Source of the DNA: JBQLZO01 sp052168315
GTDB taxonomy: Bacteria > Planctomycetota > Phycisphaerae > Phycisphaerales > UBA1924
Assembly (NCBI GenBank): GCA_052168315.1
Contig: JBQLZO010000025.1
Location: 205,685-269,684, forward strand
DNA: 64,000 nucleotides
Reading direction: 5' to 3'
Part shown: in pieces, positions 50,141 to 59,151 of the stretch
Position numbering within the stretch: position 1 is the stretch's first letter
Layout of the letters: the number at the start of each line of letters is the position of its first letter
Notes under the pieces: model-generated
What the model saw: the letters and a program-made list of their open reading frames with translations, nothing else
Database searches by the model: none
What the model was told of the DNA's origin: nothing
Made by a program: the position numbers and the translations under genes

Positions 50141-50570
50141 ACGAAGCGATTCCTCCGGCCGACGCGGCAAAGCCGACGCGACGGCGCATGAACCTTGGAC
50201 CACCCGGGCAGCACACCGGCGCCACAGGACAGTCAGGTGATTGTTGGCTGGTATGGGAAAGGGGGGACGACGGAGTCAAACTCGTTGGTGGTGACACCCA
50301 CTGGCCGGTGCCGCTCCACGCAGGAGCCGGTCCTCAGCCCGAGAGGCCGGCCAAGGCCACCTTCGGGCACAAAGCCATGGCCCGGCGATCGGTATCAACG
50401 AATCAGAAGAAGAGGCTCATCGGTCATCGCTCCGTGTCATGCGGCGGCGGGAATCGCTCGCCGTGCCATCGAACCCACAATACACCGGGTTTGTTCCCCG
50501 GGCGAGAGAATTCCGGAAAACGACCGCCCACACCCTCAGGCTCGTCCCATCGCCACGAACTCCAGCGCGA
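50141..50570. other. Gene-free spacer between fumarylacetoacetase and hflX
   Basis: I see no open frame with protein-like composition, tRNA or strong hairpin in these 430 bases. Upstream of hflX there is a G-rich stretch (GGGAAAGGGGGG near 50255-50266). The space must hold the hflX promoter, but no clear boxes stand out. Confidence 0.5.
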
Positions 50571-51905
50571 TCACCGCCCCTTCGCTGGCATCACAATCCC
50601 CCGGCATTCCCCCAGCCCGATCCGCCGCGCACCCTTCCGTTCGCAGTACGCCCGCAGGATCACCTCATCCCCATCGCTCAGGAACACCCGGCTCTCGCCC
50701 GTCGGCAGCGCGATCGGCTTCCGTGGCTTGCCAGGACCATCCCAGGACAACTCCAGCAGGCACCCCCGCGCCTCCGGCTCCGGCCCGGAGATCGTCCCCG
50801 ACGCCAGCAGATCCCCGGGCGCCATCTCGCACCCGTTCGACGCGTGGTGCGTGAGCATCTGCGCGAGCGTCCAGTACATCTGCTTGAACGAGCCCTTGCT
50901 CACCCGGATCGGGTCCATGCCCTGCTCGCGCATCTGCGCGCTGCTCACCCACGCCTCGACCGTCAGATCGATCCCGCCGAACGCCGTGTTGTTCGTGGAG
51001 CTCAGATACTCCAGCGGCGAGGGATCGCCCTCCGGCCGCTCGTACGCCGCGCACCGGAACGGCGCCAGCGCCTCCATCGTGACCACGAACGGCGACACGC
51101 TCGTCGCGAAGGTCTTGGCCAGGAACGGGCCCAGCGGCTGGTACTCCCACTTCTGCAGATCGCGCGCCGACCAGTCGTTCACCAGCGCGATCCCGAAGAT
51201 GTGGTCCTCCGCCTCCTCGATCGAGATCGGCGATCCCATCTCGTTGCCCTGCCCGACGAAGAAGCCCAGTTCCAGCTCGTAATCGAGCAGCTTGCACGGG
51301 CCGAACACCGGCGCCTCCGCGCCCTCGGGCAGCGTCTGCCCCATCGGGCGCACGATCGGCGTGCCCGACGCCACCACCGTCGACGCCCGCCCGTTGTACG
51401 CGATCGGCACATGCTTGTAGTTCGGCAGCAGCGGGTTGTCCGGGCGGAACATGCTCCCCACATTCGTCGCGTGGAAGATCGACGCGTAGAAGTCCGTGAA
51501 CCCGCCCGGCTCGACCGGCGTCAGCAGACGGACCTCCGACATCGCGAACGCCGCCAGCCGACGGACCACCTCGTTGTCCCGAAGGTCGGGGTTCTCGGCC
51601 CGCAGCAGCTCGCTCAGCGCCGACCGAAGCCCCGCACGCTCCTCCCGCGACATGTCGAGAATCGAGGACAGATCAAACCCCAGCTCACGCTCCACCCCCG
51701 GCAGCAGGTCCGCATCCTGCAGCACGCTCAGATCGATCACCCGATCCCCGATCGCGACCCCCAGGCGGGGCGTGTCCCACATCCCGTCGGGAAGGAACGA
51801 GCAGTACGGCAGGTTCTGGATCGGAAAGTCCGAGTCCGGCGCGTTGGCCGACTCGACCCATGAAATCAAATTCGCATCGTGCGTGTCATTGAGCTGGTAT
51901 CGCAT
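50571..51905 (-). CDS. fahA: Fumarylacetoacetase
   Basis: A 444-residue hydrolase that cleaves fumarylacetoacetate to fumarate and acetoacetate, the last step of tyrosine and phenylalanine degradation. The catalytic dyad region is intact: D138 (TDFY) and H145 (FHATNVGSMFRP), spaced seven apart as in the mammalian enzyme, and the metal ligands follow in LDYELELGFFVG and LVNDWSARDLQKWEYQPLGPF. Length is about 25 residues above the mammalian form. No other gene of this pathway is nearby. The ruvX gene lies about 100 bases upstream on the same strand. Confidence 0.95.
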   Translation of the reverse strand: MRYQLNDTHDANLISWVESANAPDSDFPIQNLPYCSFLPDGMWDTPRLGVAIGDRVIDLSVLQDADLLPGVERELGFDLSSILDMSREERAGLRSALSELLRAENPDLRDNEVVRRLAAFAMSEVRLLTPVEPGGFTDFYASIFHATNVGSMFRPDNPLLPNYKHVPIAYNGRASTVVASGTPIVRPMGQTLPEGAEAPVFGPCKLLDYELELGFFVGQGNEMGSPISIEEAEDHIFGIALVNDWSARDLQKWEYQPLGPFLAKTFATSVSPFVVTMEALAPFRCAAYERPEGDPSPLEYLSSTNNTAFGGIDLTVEAWVSSAQMREQGMDPIRVSKGSFKQMYWTLAQMLTHHASNGCEMAPGDLLASGTISGPEPEARGCLLELSWDGPGKPRKPIALPTGESRVFLSDGDEVILRAYCERKGARRIGLGECRGIVMPAKGR

Positions 51906-52005
51906 CGTGTCGCTCTCGCGCGGTCAGGGGCTCGGTTCGGGTCAAGGACGGTCCGGCACCATACCACCGCCGCAGCCCCACCGGCGCACGCCCGGCGCCT
52001 CCACC

Positions 52006-52467
52006 TCATTGGCAATCCGATTGGCGGCCATCCTCCCGCCCCATCCACTCCCGCAGCAGCGCCGCCGCCGCGATCGCATCCCGCCGCTGCTTCTTCTGCT
52101 TGTGCGTCAGCCCGGACTGTGCGAGATCCCAGTCCGCCTGGGCCGTCGTCAGCCGCTCATCGTGGAACACAAGCTCAGGCGGCGCCGATCCATCACCCAC
52201 CTCACCCAGCGCCGTCCGCAGCCGCTCCCCCAGCGCGCGGACCTTCCGCGCCTGCGGGCCCTCGGTCCCATCCATGTTGAGCGGCAGCCCGATCACCACA
52301 GCGTGCGGGCGGTCATCCCGGATCAGCCTCGCCAGCGCCGCGATCAGCCCCTGCTCCGGCGGCTTCTCGATCACCGTGAGCGGCGTCGCGATCCGCGTCT
52401 CGGAATCGCCCGTGGCGACGCCCGTGCGCCGGTCGCCGAAGTCGATCGCGATGTAGCGGCGGTGCAT
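52006..52467 (-). CDS. ruvX: Putative Holliday junction resolvase RuvX/YqgF
   Basis: A 153-residue RNase H-fold protein. The family motifs are present: AIDFGDRRTGVA (first acidic residue), VVIGLPLNMDG, FHDERLTTAQA (conserved D-E-R) and a terminal DAIAAAALLREWM Asp. YqgF proteins process Holliday junctions or mature 16S rRNA. The ATG at 52467 lies 20 bases after the nuoH stop; an in-frame codon at 52524 would overlap nuoH and is less likely. It may be co-transcribed with nuoH. Confidence 0.92.
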   Translation of the reverse strand: MHRRYIAIDFGDRRTGVATGDSETRIATPLTVIEKPPEQGLIAALARLIRDDRPHAVVIGLPLNMDGTEGPQARKVRALGERLRTALGEVGDGSAPPELVFHDERLTTAQADWDLAQSGLTHKQKKQRRDAIAAAALLREWMGREDGRQSDCQ

Positions 52468-52486
52468 CGCGGCGGAATCCGATACC

Positions 52487-53842
52487 TCAGGCACCCGCGG
52501 CGCCCGCCCGCATGGGGTTGTCATCGTCGAGCGCGGTCGGGTCCGTCGGACGCGTGGACACCGCCTGGCCCGGCAGCGGGTTGAAACGCGAGCCCGCCAG
52601 CGGCACCCGCGTGTTCAGCGAGTCCTTCGGAAGCATCGGCTGCACCAGCAGCACCAGCACCACCAGCGCCACATTCATCGCCAGCATCGCGACATGGTTC
52701 GTCCAGCCCAGGTACACCATCACGCTCGTCGCCACCACCAGCACGATCGAAAGCGGGATCAGCGACTGCCACGCCAGCTTCATCACCTGGTCGTACCGGA
52801 TCCGCGGCAGCGTCCACCGGATCACCATCATGAAGCACACCACCAGCAGCACCTTGCCCACGAACACATGGATCTTCAGGATCGCCGGCAGCAGACCCGT
52901 GTCCTCGGGCTGCAGCCCGGGCACGAACGGCAGGTGGTACCCGCCGAAGAACAGCAGGATCAGGAACGCCGAGGAGGTGATCATGTGCGCGTACTCGGCC
53001 AGGAAGAACAGCGCGAACCGCATCGCCGAATACTCGGTGTGGTACCCGCCCACCAGCTCCTGCTCCGCCTCCGCGTTGTCGAACGGCGCCCGGTTCGCCT
53101 CCGCGAGGATGCACACGAAGAACAGCAGCGCCGCCACCGGCTGCGCCAGCACCAGCCAGCCATCGCTCGCCTGCACATCCATGATCACGCTCGGACGCAC
53201 CGAGCCCACCACCAGCAGCGCCGCCAGGATCGAAAGACCCAGCGGAATCTCGTACGAGATCATCCCCGCCGAGGCACGCAGCCCGCCCAGGAACGAATAC
53301 TTGTTGTTCGACGCCCAACCGCCCAGGATCACCCCGTACACCCCCAGCGACGCGATCGCCAGCAGGTACACGAACCCCACATTGATGTCCGCCACCGCCA
53401 CCAGCGCCTCGCCCGGCGCCACGATCTGCCGCCCGAACATCTCGATCCCGTTCTCAAGCGTCAACGAACCGCCCCATGGGATCACGGCCCACCCGATGAA
53501 CGCCGGCACCACCGCCGCCATCGGCGCCAGGCTGAACAGGAACTTGTCCACCCCGCGCGGCGCATAGTCCTCCTTCAGGAGGAACTTGATCCCGTCCGCC
53601 AGCGACTGCCCAAGACCCCAGAACCCGAACCCCCGGAACAGCTTCTGCAGGATCGGCAGCCCCAGATCGAAGCCCACACGGTTCGGCCCGATCCGGTCCT
53701 GGATGTACGAAGAAATCTTCCGCTCCAGATAGATCAGGAACGGGATAATCCCCAGAATGACATGGACCATGACGAGGACCACAATGCCCCCGACAAAGAC
53801 CTGCGCTGGGATCGGAAAGATGGCATCGAGGATCGTGTCCAT
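52487..53842 (-). CDS. nuoH: NADH-quinone oxidoreductase subunit H
   Basis: A 451-residue integral membrane protein, the quinone-site subunit of complex I. Eight transmembrane helices are visible. Signature stretches include FLIYLERKISSYIQDRIGPNRVG (in halves around LERKISSYIQ), KEDYAPRGVDKFLFSLAP, EANRAPFDNAEAEQELVGGYHTEYS-type acidic loop residues (EANRAPFD, AEAEQELVGG) and the conserved WTLPRIRYDQVMKLAW. The usual length is about 330; the last 60 residues form a polar, Pro-rich extension (PLAGSRFNPLPGQ, DPTALDDDNP). No other nuo gene lies next to it, which is unusual. The ATG at 53842 has no obvious ribosome-binding site. Confidence 0.95.
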   Translation of the reverse strand: MDTILDAIFPIPAQVFVGGIVVLVMVHVILGIIPFLIYLERKISSYIQDRIGPNRVGFDLGLPILQKLFRGFGFWGLGQSLADGIKFLLKEDYAPRGVDKFLFSLAPMAAVVPAFIGWAVIPWGGSLTLENGIEMFGRQIVAPGEALVAVADINVGFVYLLAIASLGVYGVILGGWASNNKYSFLGGLRASAGMISYEIPLGLSILAALLVVGSVRPSVIMDVQASDGWLVLAQPVAALLFFVCILAEANRAPFDNAEAEQELVGGYHTEYSAMRFALFFLAEYAHMITSSAFLILLFFGGYHLPFVPGLQPEDTGLLPAILKIHVFVGKVLLVVCFMMVIRWTLPRIRYDQVMKLAWQSLIPLSIVLVVATSVMVYLGWTNHVAMLAMNVALVVLVLLVQPMLPKDSLNTRVPLAGSRFNPLPGQAVSTRPTDPTALDDDNPMRAGAAGA

Positions 53843-54003
53843 GGCGGGCACAGTGTAGAGCGCCCGCCCCCGGGCGTGCCCGAGGCCCCACAACCCGACC
53901 ACCGCCCGTCCACCCGTCACGGCGCGGCATCCATCCGCCCCACGCGTCAACGCTGCACCGCCCGAACGCCCCGCCCGCAGCCCCATCACCCCAGGAGCCG
54001 CCC

Positions 54004-54888
54004 ATGGAACCCGATCGGGCGATCGCCATCCCCGCCGAGCTGACCGAACCGGCACCCCAGACCCCGTGGACGCCCACCCGAATCGCCCAGCGCGAGGAAT
54101 CCCGCGTGGCCTACGCGCTCGGCTCCATCGCCCCCGTCGCCCGCGAGTGGGAAGGCGGCGTCATCGCCGCCGGCCCGAAGGACGCCTGGGTCAACCAGAC
54201 CAACGGGGTCGGGCTCAATGGGGAAGCGCCCGACGCCCACAGCATCGCCGAGATGCGCGACTTCTACACCGCGCGCGGCCTGCTCCCCCGCATCGAACTG
54301 GCCCCGATCGTCCCGCGCGTGCTGCTCGACCGCCTGAGCGATGCGGGCTTCCGCGCCACGCGCTTCGAGTCCATCCTCGCCTGCGATCCGCGCTCCTGGC
54401 GCGAACCCGACCGGTGGACCATGCCCCCGGGGCTCCGCATCCGCCGGCTCACCCCCGACGAGTGCCGCATGGACCGCTCGAGGCCCACCGCCGCGTTCGC
54501 CAGCACACTCATGGAATCCGCCATCAATACCCCAGCCGCCGCCGACACAACCGCCAGCGAAGTCTCCATCGAACTGGCCCAGCGCGCCATGGCCTTCGAG
54601 CACGCGATCACCCTGATCGCCGAGATCGACGATCAGCCCGCCGGCGTCGCCATGATGGATGTGTTCCCGGGCATCACCGCCCTCTACTTCGGCGCCACGG
54701 ACCCGCGATTCCGACGCCGCGGCATCCAGTCGGCCATGATCATCGAGCGGCTCCGCATCGCCCGCGAACGCGGCATCCCCCTGGCCACCATCGGCTCAGA
54801 CCCCGGCGGCCCCACGGAACGGAACGCACTCCGCATGCGAATGGACATCGCGTACACCAAGACGGCCTTCGTCTGCCCGCCAATGTGA
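54004..54888 (+). CDS. GNAT family N-acetyltransferase
   Basis: A 294-residue acetyltransferase. The acetyl-CoA-binding motif A lies near the C-terminus (ATDPRFRRRGIQSAMIIERL, with the RRRGIQ loop matching Q/RxxGxG/A), followed by the LATIGSDPGGPTERNALRMRMDIAYTKTAF pattern (given here by the parts LATIGSDPGG and NALRMRMD). The first 150 residues form an extra N-terminal domain that does not look like GNAT and may shape substrate choice. The substrate is unknown. AGGAG lies 7 bases before the ATG at 54004. It is divergent from nuoH and followed 91 bases later by a secreted protein. Confidence 0.85.
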   Translation: MEPDRAIAIPAELTEPAPQTPWTPTRIAQREESRVAYALGSIAPVAREWEGGVIAAGPKDAWVNQTNGVGLNGEAPDAHSIAEMRDFYTARGLLPRIELAPIVPRVLLDRLSDAGFRATRFESILACDPRSWREPDRWTMPPGLRIRRLTPDECRMDRSRPTAAFASTLMESAINTPAAADTTASEVSIELAQRAMAFEHAITLIAEIDDQPAGVAMMDVFPGITALYFGATDPRFRRRGIQSAMIIERLRIARERGIPLATIGSDPGGPTERNALRMRMDIAYTKTAFVCPPM

Positions 54889-54979
54889 ACGGCGCCCACG
54901 CCCGCAGGTAACCCCTCTGAGGTGCGATCGTGCAACGCCCGCGGGCGCCAACCCGCCCCACATCCGAAAGGAGCCACCG

Positions 54980-56266
54980 ATGAATCGCACGGGCACACCA
55001 CACCCACGCCCCGGCATCGCGCGGCGACTCGCCTTGTCAATACTCCTCGCCGTGATCTGTTCGATCCCGCCCGCCACCGCCCGGGCCCAGATCGCGTGGT
55101 CCAACCCGCTGCGCGACATCACCACAACAACCAAGCTCTCGGGCGGCGACCTCCGCGTGCTGCAACGCGTGCTCGGGCTCGATGCCCAGCAGCGGACGAT
55201 GCTCGACGACCTCCGCGCCGCGTGGCTCGCCGAGTTCACCAAGGGACACCGAACCGCCACCGCCGAGGCCGCGGCCCGGATCGACGAGGCGCTGGTCACC
55301 GGGCGCGACGAACCGATCGGGCAAGCCAACGACATCATCCGCGCCTGGAACGACCGGGCCGAGGAGCTCGAAGCACGATTCGTCGAGGACATCCGCAGCG
55401 CGATCATCACCAGCGAACAGGATGCGCTCTGGCCGATCGTCGAGCGAGAACTCCGCCGCATCGAACAACTCCCCAGGGGCCGATTGGTCGGCGAACAGAT
55501 CGACCTGACCCGGCTCATCGACGAGATCCATCCCGGTTGGCCCGACGACCCGGAGATCATCGAAGCGCTGCACCAGTACGCCGAGCGCATCGATGAGCCC
55601 ATCCGCGCGCGCATGGCCTTGCTCACCAACGAACTCTCCAAGGAGTACGCCAACAAGGTGCTGACCGCCGATGGCGAGGCGGCCCGGGAGATCTACGACC
55701 GCGTGCTCATCGCCCGCCAGCGGGTGCAGCGCACCAACGAATCGCACCGGCGCACGCTCGCGGCGCTGCTCCCCGACGAGGCGCTCCGGAGGCGGTTCGA
55801 CCAGGCCTACATCGACGCGTCGCTCCGCACGGTGTTCCCCCCGTTCGCCATCTCACGCCGCATCGACGCCGTGCGCGCGCTGCCCACCCTCACACCAGAG
55901 CAGCGCCGCACCACCGACGCCGCCATCGACCGCTACTCCGACCTCCGCGCCGCGAACCGCCGATCGCTCTTCGAGAGCGTCCACCACTCGCAGTCCACAA
56001 CACTCCCGAACTCGCTCGCCAAAGCGCTCGCCCCACCGTCGCAGGGCGGGGGCCTGATCATCGACGGCGTGCTCGTCCCCGCCCAGGCCGTGTTCAACCC
56101 CGGTCGCGACGAGCGCGTCGATGCCGCCCGAGAAGCGCTGCTCGCCACCGAACGACAACTCCTGGCCGAACTGCTCGAACCGCTCACCCCCGAACAACGC
56201 CTCGCCCTGCCGCTCCCCGATCAGGAACTGCTGTTCCTCTACGACCACCGCGACCACGGGCTCTGA
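54980..56266 (+). CDS. Secreted helical protein of unknown function
   Basis: A 428-residue exported protein. After a signal peptide (ALSILLAVICSIPPATARA) the body is almost entirely charged helices (RIDEALVTGRDEPIG, ERELRRIEQLPRG). Two LTPEQR motifs, near residues 300 and 410, recall the LTxxQ repeats of periplasmic Spy/CpxP-type chaperones, though the protein is more than twice their length and the similarity may be superficial. AAAGGAG lies 8 bases before the ATG at 54980. A terminator-like hairpin follows the gene. I cannot name a family. Confidence 0.7.
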   Translation: MNRTGTPHPRPGIARRLALSILLAVICSIPPATARAQIAWSNPLRDITTTTKLSGGDLRVLQRVLGLDAQQRTMLDDLRAAWLAEFTKGHRTATAEAAARIDEALVTGRDEPIGQANDIIRAWNDRAEELEARFVEDIRSAIITSEQDALWPIVERELRRIEQLPRGRLVGEQIDLTRLIDEIHPGWPDDPEIIEALHQYAERIDEPIRARMALLTNELSKEYANKVLTADGEAAREIYDRVLIARQRVQRTNESHRRTLAALLPDEALRRRFDQAYIDASLRTVFPPFAISRRIDAVRALPTLTPEQRRTTDAAIDRYSDLRAANRRSLFESVHHSQSTTLPNSLAKALAPPSQGGGLIIDGVLVPAQAVFNPGRDERVDAAREALLATERQLLAELLEPLTPEQRLALPLPDQELLFLYDHRDHGL

Positions 56267-56284
56267 CCAGCACCGCGAGAAAGC

Positions 56285-56306
56285 GCACTCCGCATCACCG
56301 GAGTGC
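56285..56306. terminator. Hairpin between convergent genes
   Basis: A perfect 8-bp stem (56285-56292 with 56299-56306) with a 6-base loop lies between the secreted helical protein gene and cysS. Minus-strand sequence after it reads GCTTTCTC, modestly T-rich, so it fits better as the cysS terminator. Confidence 0.5.
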
Positions 56307-56360
56307 TTCCAATCCCATGACCAGCGCCGGAACGGGCTTCCAGCCCCCCTCCCCCAACCA

Positions 56361-58025
56361 TCACAGCCGCGCTTCCCGCGACCAGGTCGCCCCAGTCGCC
56401 CCGTCCTTGATCACGATCCCCGCCGCCGCCAGTTCGTCCCGGATCGCATCGGCCCGGGCGAAATCCTTGGCCTTCTTCGCCGCCGCCCGCTCGCCGAGCA
56501 GCGCCTCGATCGCCGCATCGTCCAGCCCGCCCCCGCCCGCCCCGGCACCGCCGCCCGATCCGCCCGCCGGGGCCGTCCGGTCGAGTTCGAGCACCCCCAG
56601 CACCGCGCCGAAGGCCCGCATCAGCGCCGCATCCGCCGCGTTCGGCGTCGGCGTCGCATTGATCCACGAGTTCACCACCCCGATCGCCCCGCCCACCGAC
56701 AGATCGTTGTTCATCGCGTCGGCGAACTTCCGGGCCGTGCCCTCCAGCCTCGCCACCAGCTGCAACCGCTTCGCCCGCCCGAACACCATCGGCTCCGGGT
56801 CCGCGCCCGCCGCCTCGCCGCGCGATGCGAAGTCATGCCACCGCTCGATCATCCGCTGCGCATCCCGCAGCCCCTGCTCCGTGAAGTTCGCGTTCGCGCG
56901 ATAGTGCGTCTTGATCAACTCGAACCGGATCGCCGCCGGCGAGAAGCCCTTGCCCAGCAGATCCCGCACCGTGAAGAAGTTGCCCTTTGATTTGGACATC
57001 TTCTCGCCTTCCACCATCAGGAACCGCGGGTGGAACCAGTAGTTGGCGAACCGCTCTGTGTGCAGCGCGCAGCACGACTGTGCGATCTCGCACTCATGGT
57101 GCGGGAAGATGTTGTCCTCGCCGCCCGAATGCAGATCGATGACCGGTCGCCCCAGCACCTCGTACGCCATCGCCGAACACTCGATGTGCCACCCCGGATA
57201 CCCCTCGCCCAAACCGATATCCCTGCCAAGCACCTCCGCGGGGTTCCAGCGCATCAGGTGCTTCGGATCCGGCTTCCAAAGCATGAAGTCCGCCGGATGC
57301 TTCTTCACGCTCTGCGTCGTCTCGGCCACCCGCCCGCCCGCGCCCGAACGGATCCGCTCCAGCGTGTTCCCCGAGAGCCGCCCGTACGCCGGGAACGACT
57401 GCGTATCGAAGTAACACACCCCATCCGCCGCGATATACGCGTGCCCGCCCTTCAGCAAACGCTCGATCATCTCGAGCATCGGGCGGATCATCCGCGTGGC
57501 GCGAGGTAACCGCTCCGGCTGCCGCTCCGCATCGCCCACCACCTTCAGCCCGAGCCGGTGCGCATCCTCGATGAACGCCCCCGCGTAGTAGTTCGCGATC
57601 GCGTACGGATCGCCCGGGTCCATCGTCGCCGCCACAGCCTCCGGCAGCTTGCCCGACTTCTTGTCTTCCAGCAGCCGCTTCCGCGCCGCCTCCATCTTGT
57701 CCTCGCCCCCGCCGTCGGCCGCATCGTCGTCGGTCATGTGCCCGACATCCGTGATGTTCATCACATGCAGCACCACATACCCACCCTCCGCGAACCCATG
57801 CCCCTCCTCCGCCTCGCCCTCGGGCGACATCCGCTCGCACAACGCCGACTCCAGCCAGCGCCGCAGCAGATCCGCCGCCAGGAACGACCGGAAGTTCCCG
57901 ATGTGCGCGAAGTCATACACCGTCGGCCCGCACGAATAGAACGCGACCCGACCCGGCTCCACCGGGCGAAAGACCTCATCACGGTTCGTCAGCGTGTTGT
58001 GCAGCGTGAGCTTGGAAGCGGCCAT
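56361..58025 (-). CDS. cysS: Cysteinyl-tRNA synthetase
   Basis: A 554-residue class I aminoacyl-tRNA synthetase. Signatures: YSCGPTVYDFAHIGNFRSF with HIGN, zinc-site residues (SGGEDNIFPHHECEIAQS holds H and C ligands), and KMSKS in VEGEKMSKSKGNFF. The C-terminal DALR and anticodon-binding helices follow, and the last part (AAKKAKDFARADAIRDELAAAGI) is typical of the family. It is about 90 residues longer than E. coli CysRS; insertions include an acidic stretch SPEGEAEEGHGF and MTDDDAADGGGEDKMEAARK near the Rossmann domain and a glycine-rich hinge (GGSGGGAGAGGGG) before the last helices. The ATG at 58025 has no clear ribosome-binding site. Confidence 0.95.
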   Translation of the reverse strand: MAASKLTLHNTLTNRDEVFRPVEPGRVAFYSCGPTVYDFAHIGNFRSFLAADLLRRWLESALCERMSPEGEAEEGHGFAEGGYVVLHVMNITDVGHMTDDDAADGGGEDKMEAARKRLLEDKKSGKLPEAVAATMDPGDPYAIANYYAGAFIEDAHRLGLKVVGDAERQPERLPRATRMIRPMLEMIERLLKGGHAYIAADGVCYFDTQSFPAYGRLSGNTLERIRSGAGGRVAETTQSVKKHPADFMLWKPDPKHLMRWNPAEVLGRDIGLGEGYPGWHIECSAMAYEVLGRPVIDLHSGGEDNIFPHHECEIAQSCCALHTERFANYWFHPRFLMVEGEKMSKSKGNFFTVRDLLGKGFSPAAIRFELIKTHYRANANFTEQGLRDAQRMIERWHDFASRGEAAGADPEPMVFGRAKRLQLVARLEGTARKFADAMNNDLSVGGAIGVVNSWINATPTPNAADAALMRAFGAVLGVLELDRTAPAGGSGGGAGAGGGGLDDAAIEALLGERAAAKKAKDFARADAIRDELAAAGIVIKDGATGATWSREARL

Positions 58026-58114
58026 CCGCACAGGATAGAGCCCCGCCGCCATCGCCACACCACGCGCCCCGCCGCGGTGTGCGTTCAGCGCCCCAGCGCC
58101 CCCACCGCAACACC

Positions 58115-59065
58115 TCAGAGCCCCGTGATGTTCGGCGGATCCTTGTCATCCAGCGTCCCGCTGAACCACTTATTGGTCGGCAACCGCTCATCGACACCCG
58201 GCTCATCGAGGTAGCGCCCCTCCGCATCCACCGCGTACCCAAGCTCGCCGGGCGTGCTCAGCGTCGTGTGCCCGTCCAGCCACACCACCGCGGCCCGCCC
58301 CGTGTGCACCCCCTCCACCGCCGTCCGCGGCGACCCCGGATCCCCCGTGCCCCGATCGCTGTCGGGCGTCAGCCGGGGCGGATCCAGCGACCACCCGTGG
58401 TTCCCCAGCGCGTTGAAGTCCGTCCCATCGTTCTGGTACGCCGCCCGCTCGCCCTCCGCGAACTGCGCCGCGGTCCCCATGTTGTTCGCCGCCATCACCG
58501 TCCCCGCGAACGCCGAGATCCGCGCACGCCGCACGGGGAAATTGCGGAACGAGCCGTTCGTCCGACGAGCATTGCCCAGGAACTGGTAGTTGTACCCGTA
58601 CGCCCCGTTCCGCTCGTCCAGGCGATCAGGCACCGTCGGGCACACGAACGGCTCGCCCACATAGTCCTGCCGCTCGTTGTTGACATCGGGCGTGTCGAAC
58701 GACGCGTAGTCGATGTAAGTGCCCAGCACCGCGATCCACCGAGGACGAGTCTTCTGACCGTTCAACACCGGATACCAATTGTCCGGATTCGAAGCGCCAC
58801 CGCCCAGGTTCGCGTACCGACCCGGGAGCATCACATCATCATGCTCATCGGCGTACACATGCCACCCGTGCGCGAGTTGACGCAGGTTCGAAACGCTCTT
58901 CGTCGCGATCGCCGAGGCCCGCGCTGCGCTCAGCGCCGGGATCAGGATCCCGATCAGCAGCGCGATGATCGCCACCACCACGAGCAACTCCACCAGCGTG
59001 AACCCCGCACGCCGAGAGGTCGATCCGTCCGGGCCCGCCAGCGCCAGCGTGTTCGTGCTCATCAT
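58115..59065 (-). CDS. Type II secretion/prepilin-like protein with H-X9-DG motif
   Basis: A 316-residue protein with a prepilin leader: after RRAG comes FTLVELLVVVAIIALLIGILIPAL, with Glu at position 5 as prepilin peptidase requires. The SARASAIATKSVSNLRQLAHGW segment follows, as in planctomycete pseudopilins, and the C-terminus carries HTGRAAVVWLDGH, an exact H-X9-DG motif. The processed protein would insert in the membrane and assemble into, or be secreted by, a pseudopilus; many paralogues exist in planctomycetes. It resembles the outer domain of the sigma-associated membrane protein at 36445. Two ATGs are adjacent (59065 and 59062). Confidence 0.88.
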   Translation of the reverse strand: MMSTNTLALAGPDGSTSRRAGFTLVELLVVVAIIALLIGILIPALSAARASAIATKSVSNLRQLAHGWHVYADEHDDVMLPGRYANLGGGASNPDNWYPVLNGQKTRPRWIAVLGTYIDYASFDTPDVNNERQDYVGEPFVCPTVPDRLDERNGAYGYNYQFLGNARRTNGSFRNFPVRRARISAFAGTVMAANNMGTAAQFAEGERAAYQNDGTDFNALGNHGWSLDPPRLTPDSDRGTGDPGSPRTAVEGVHTGRAAVVWLDGHTTLSTPGELGYAVDAEGRYLDEPGVDERLPTNKWFSGTLDDKDPPNITGL

Positions 59066-59151
59066 CGAACGGTACCAGCCCACGCGCCGGCCACGCAAAC
59101 CAACCCCCGATCCGCGCGATCAAGGGACACGCGCACGCCCGAACCCCCACA

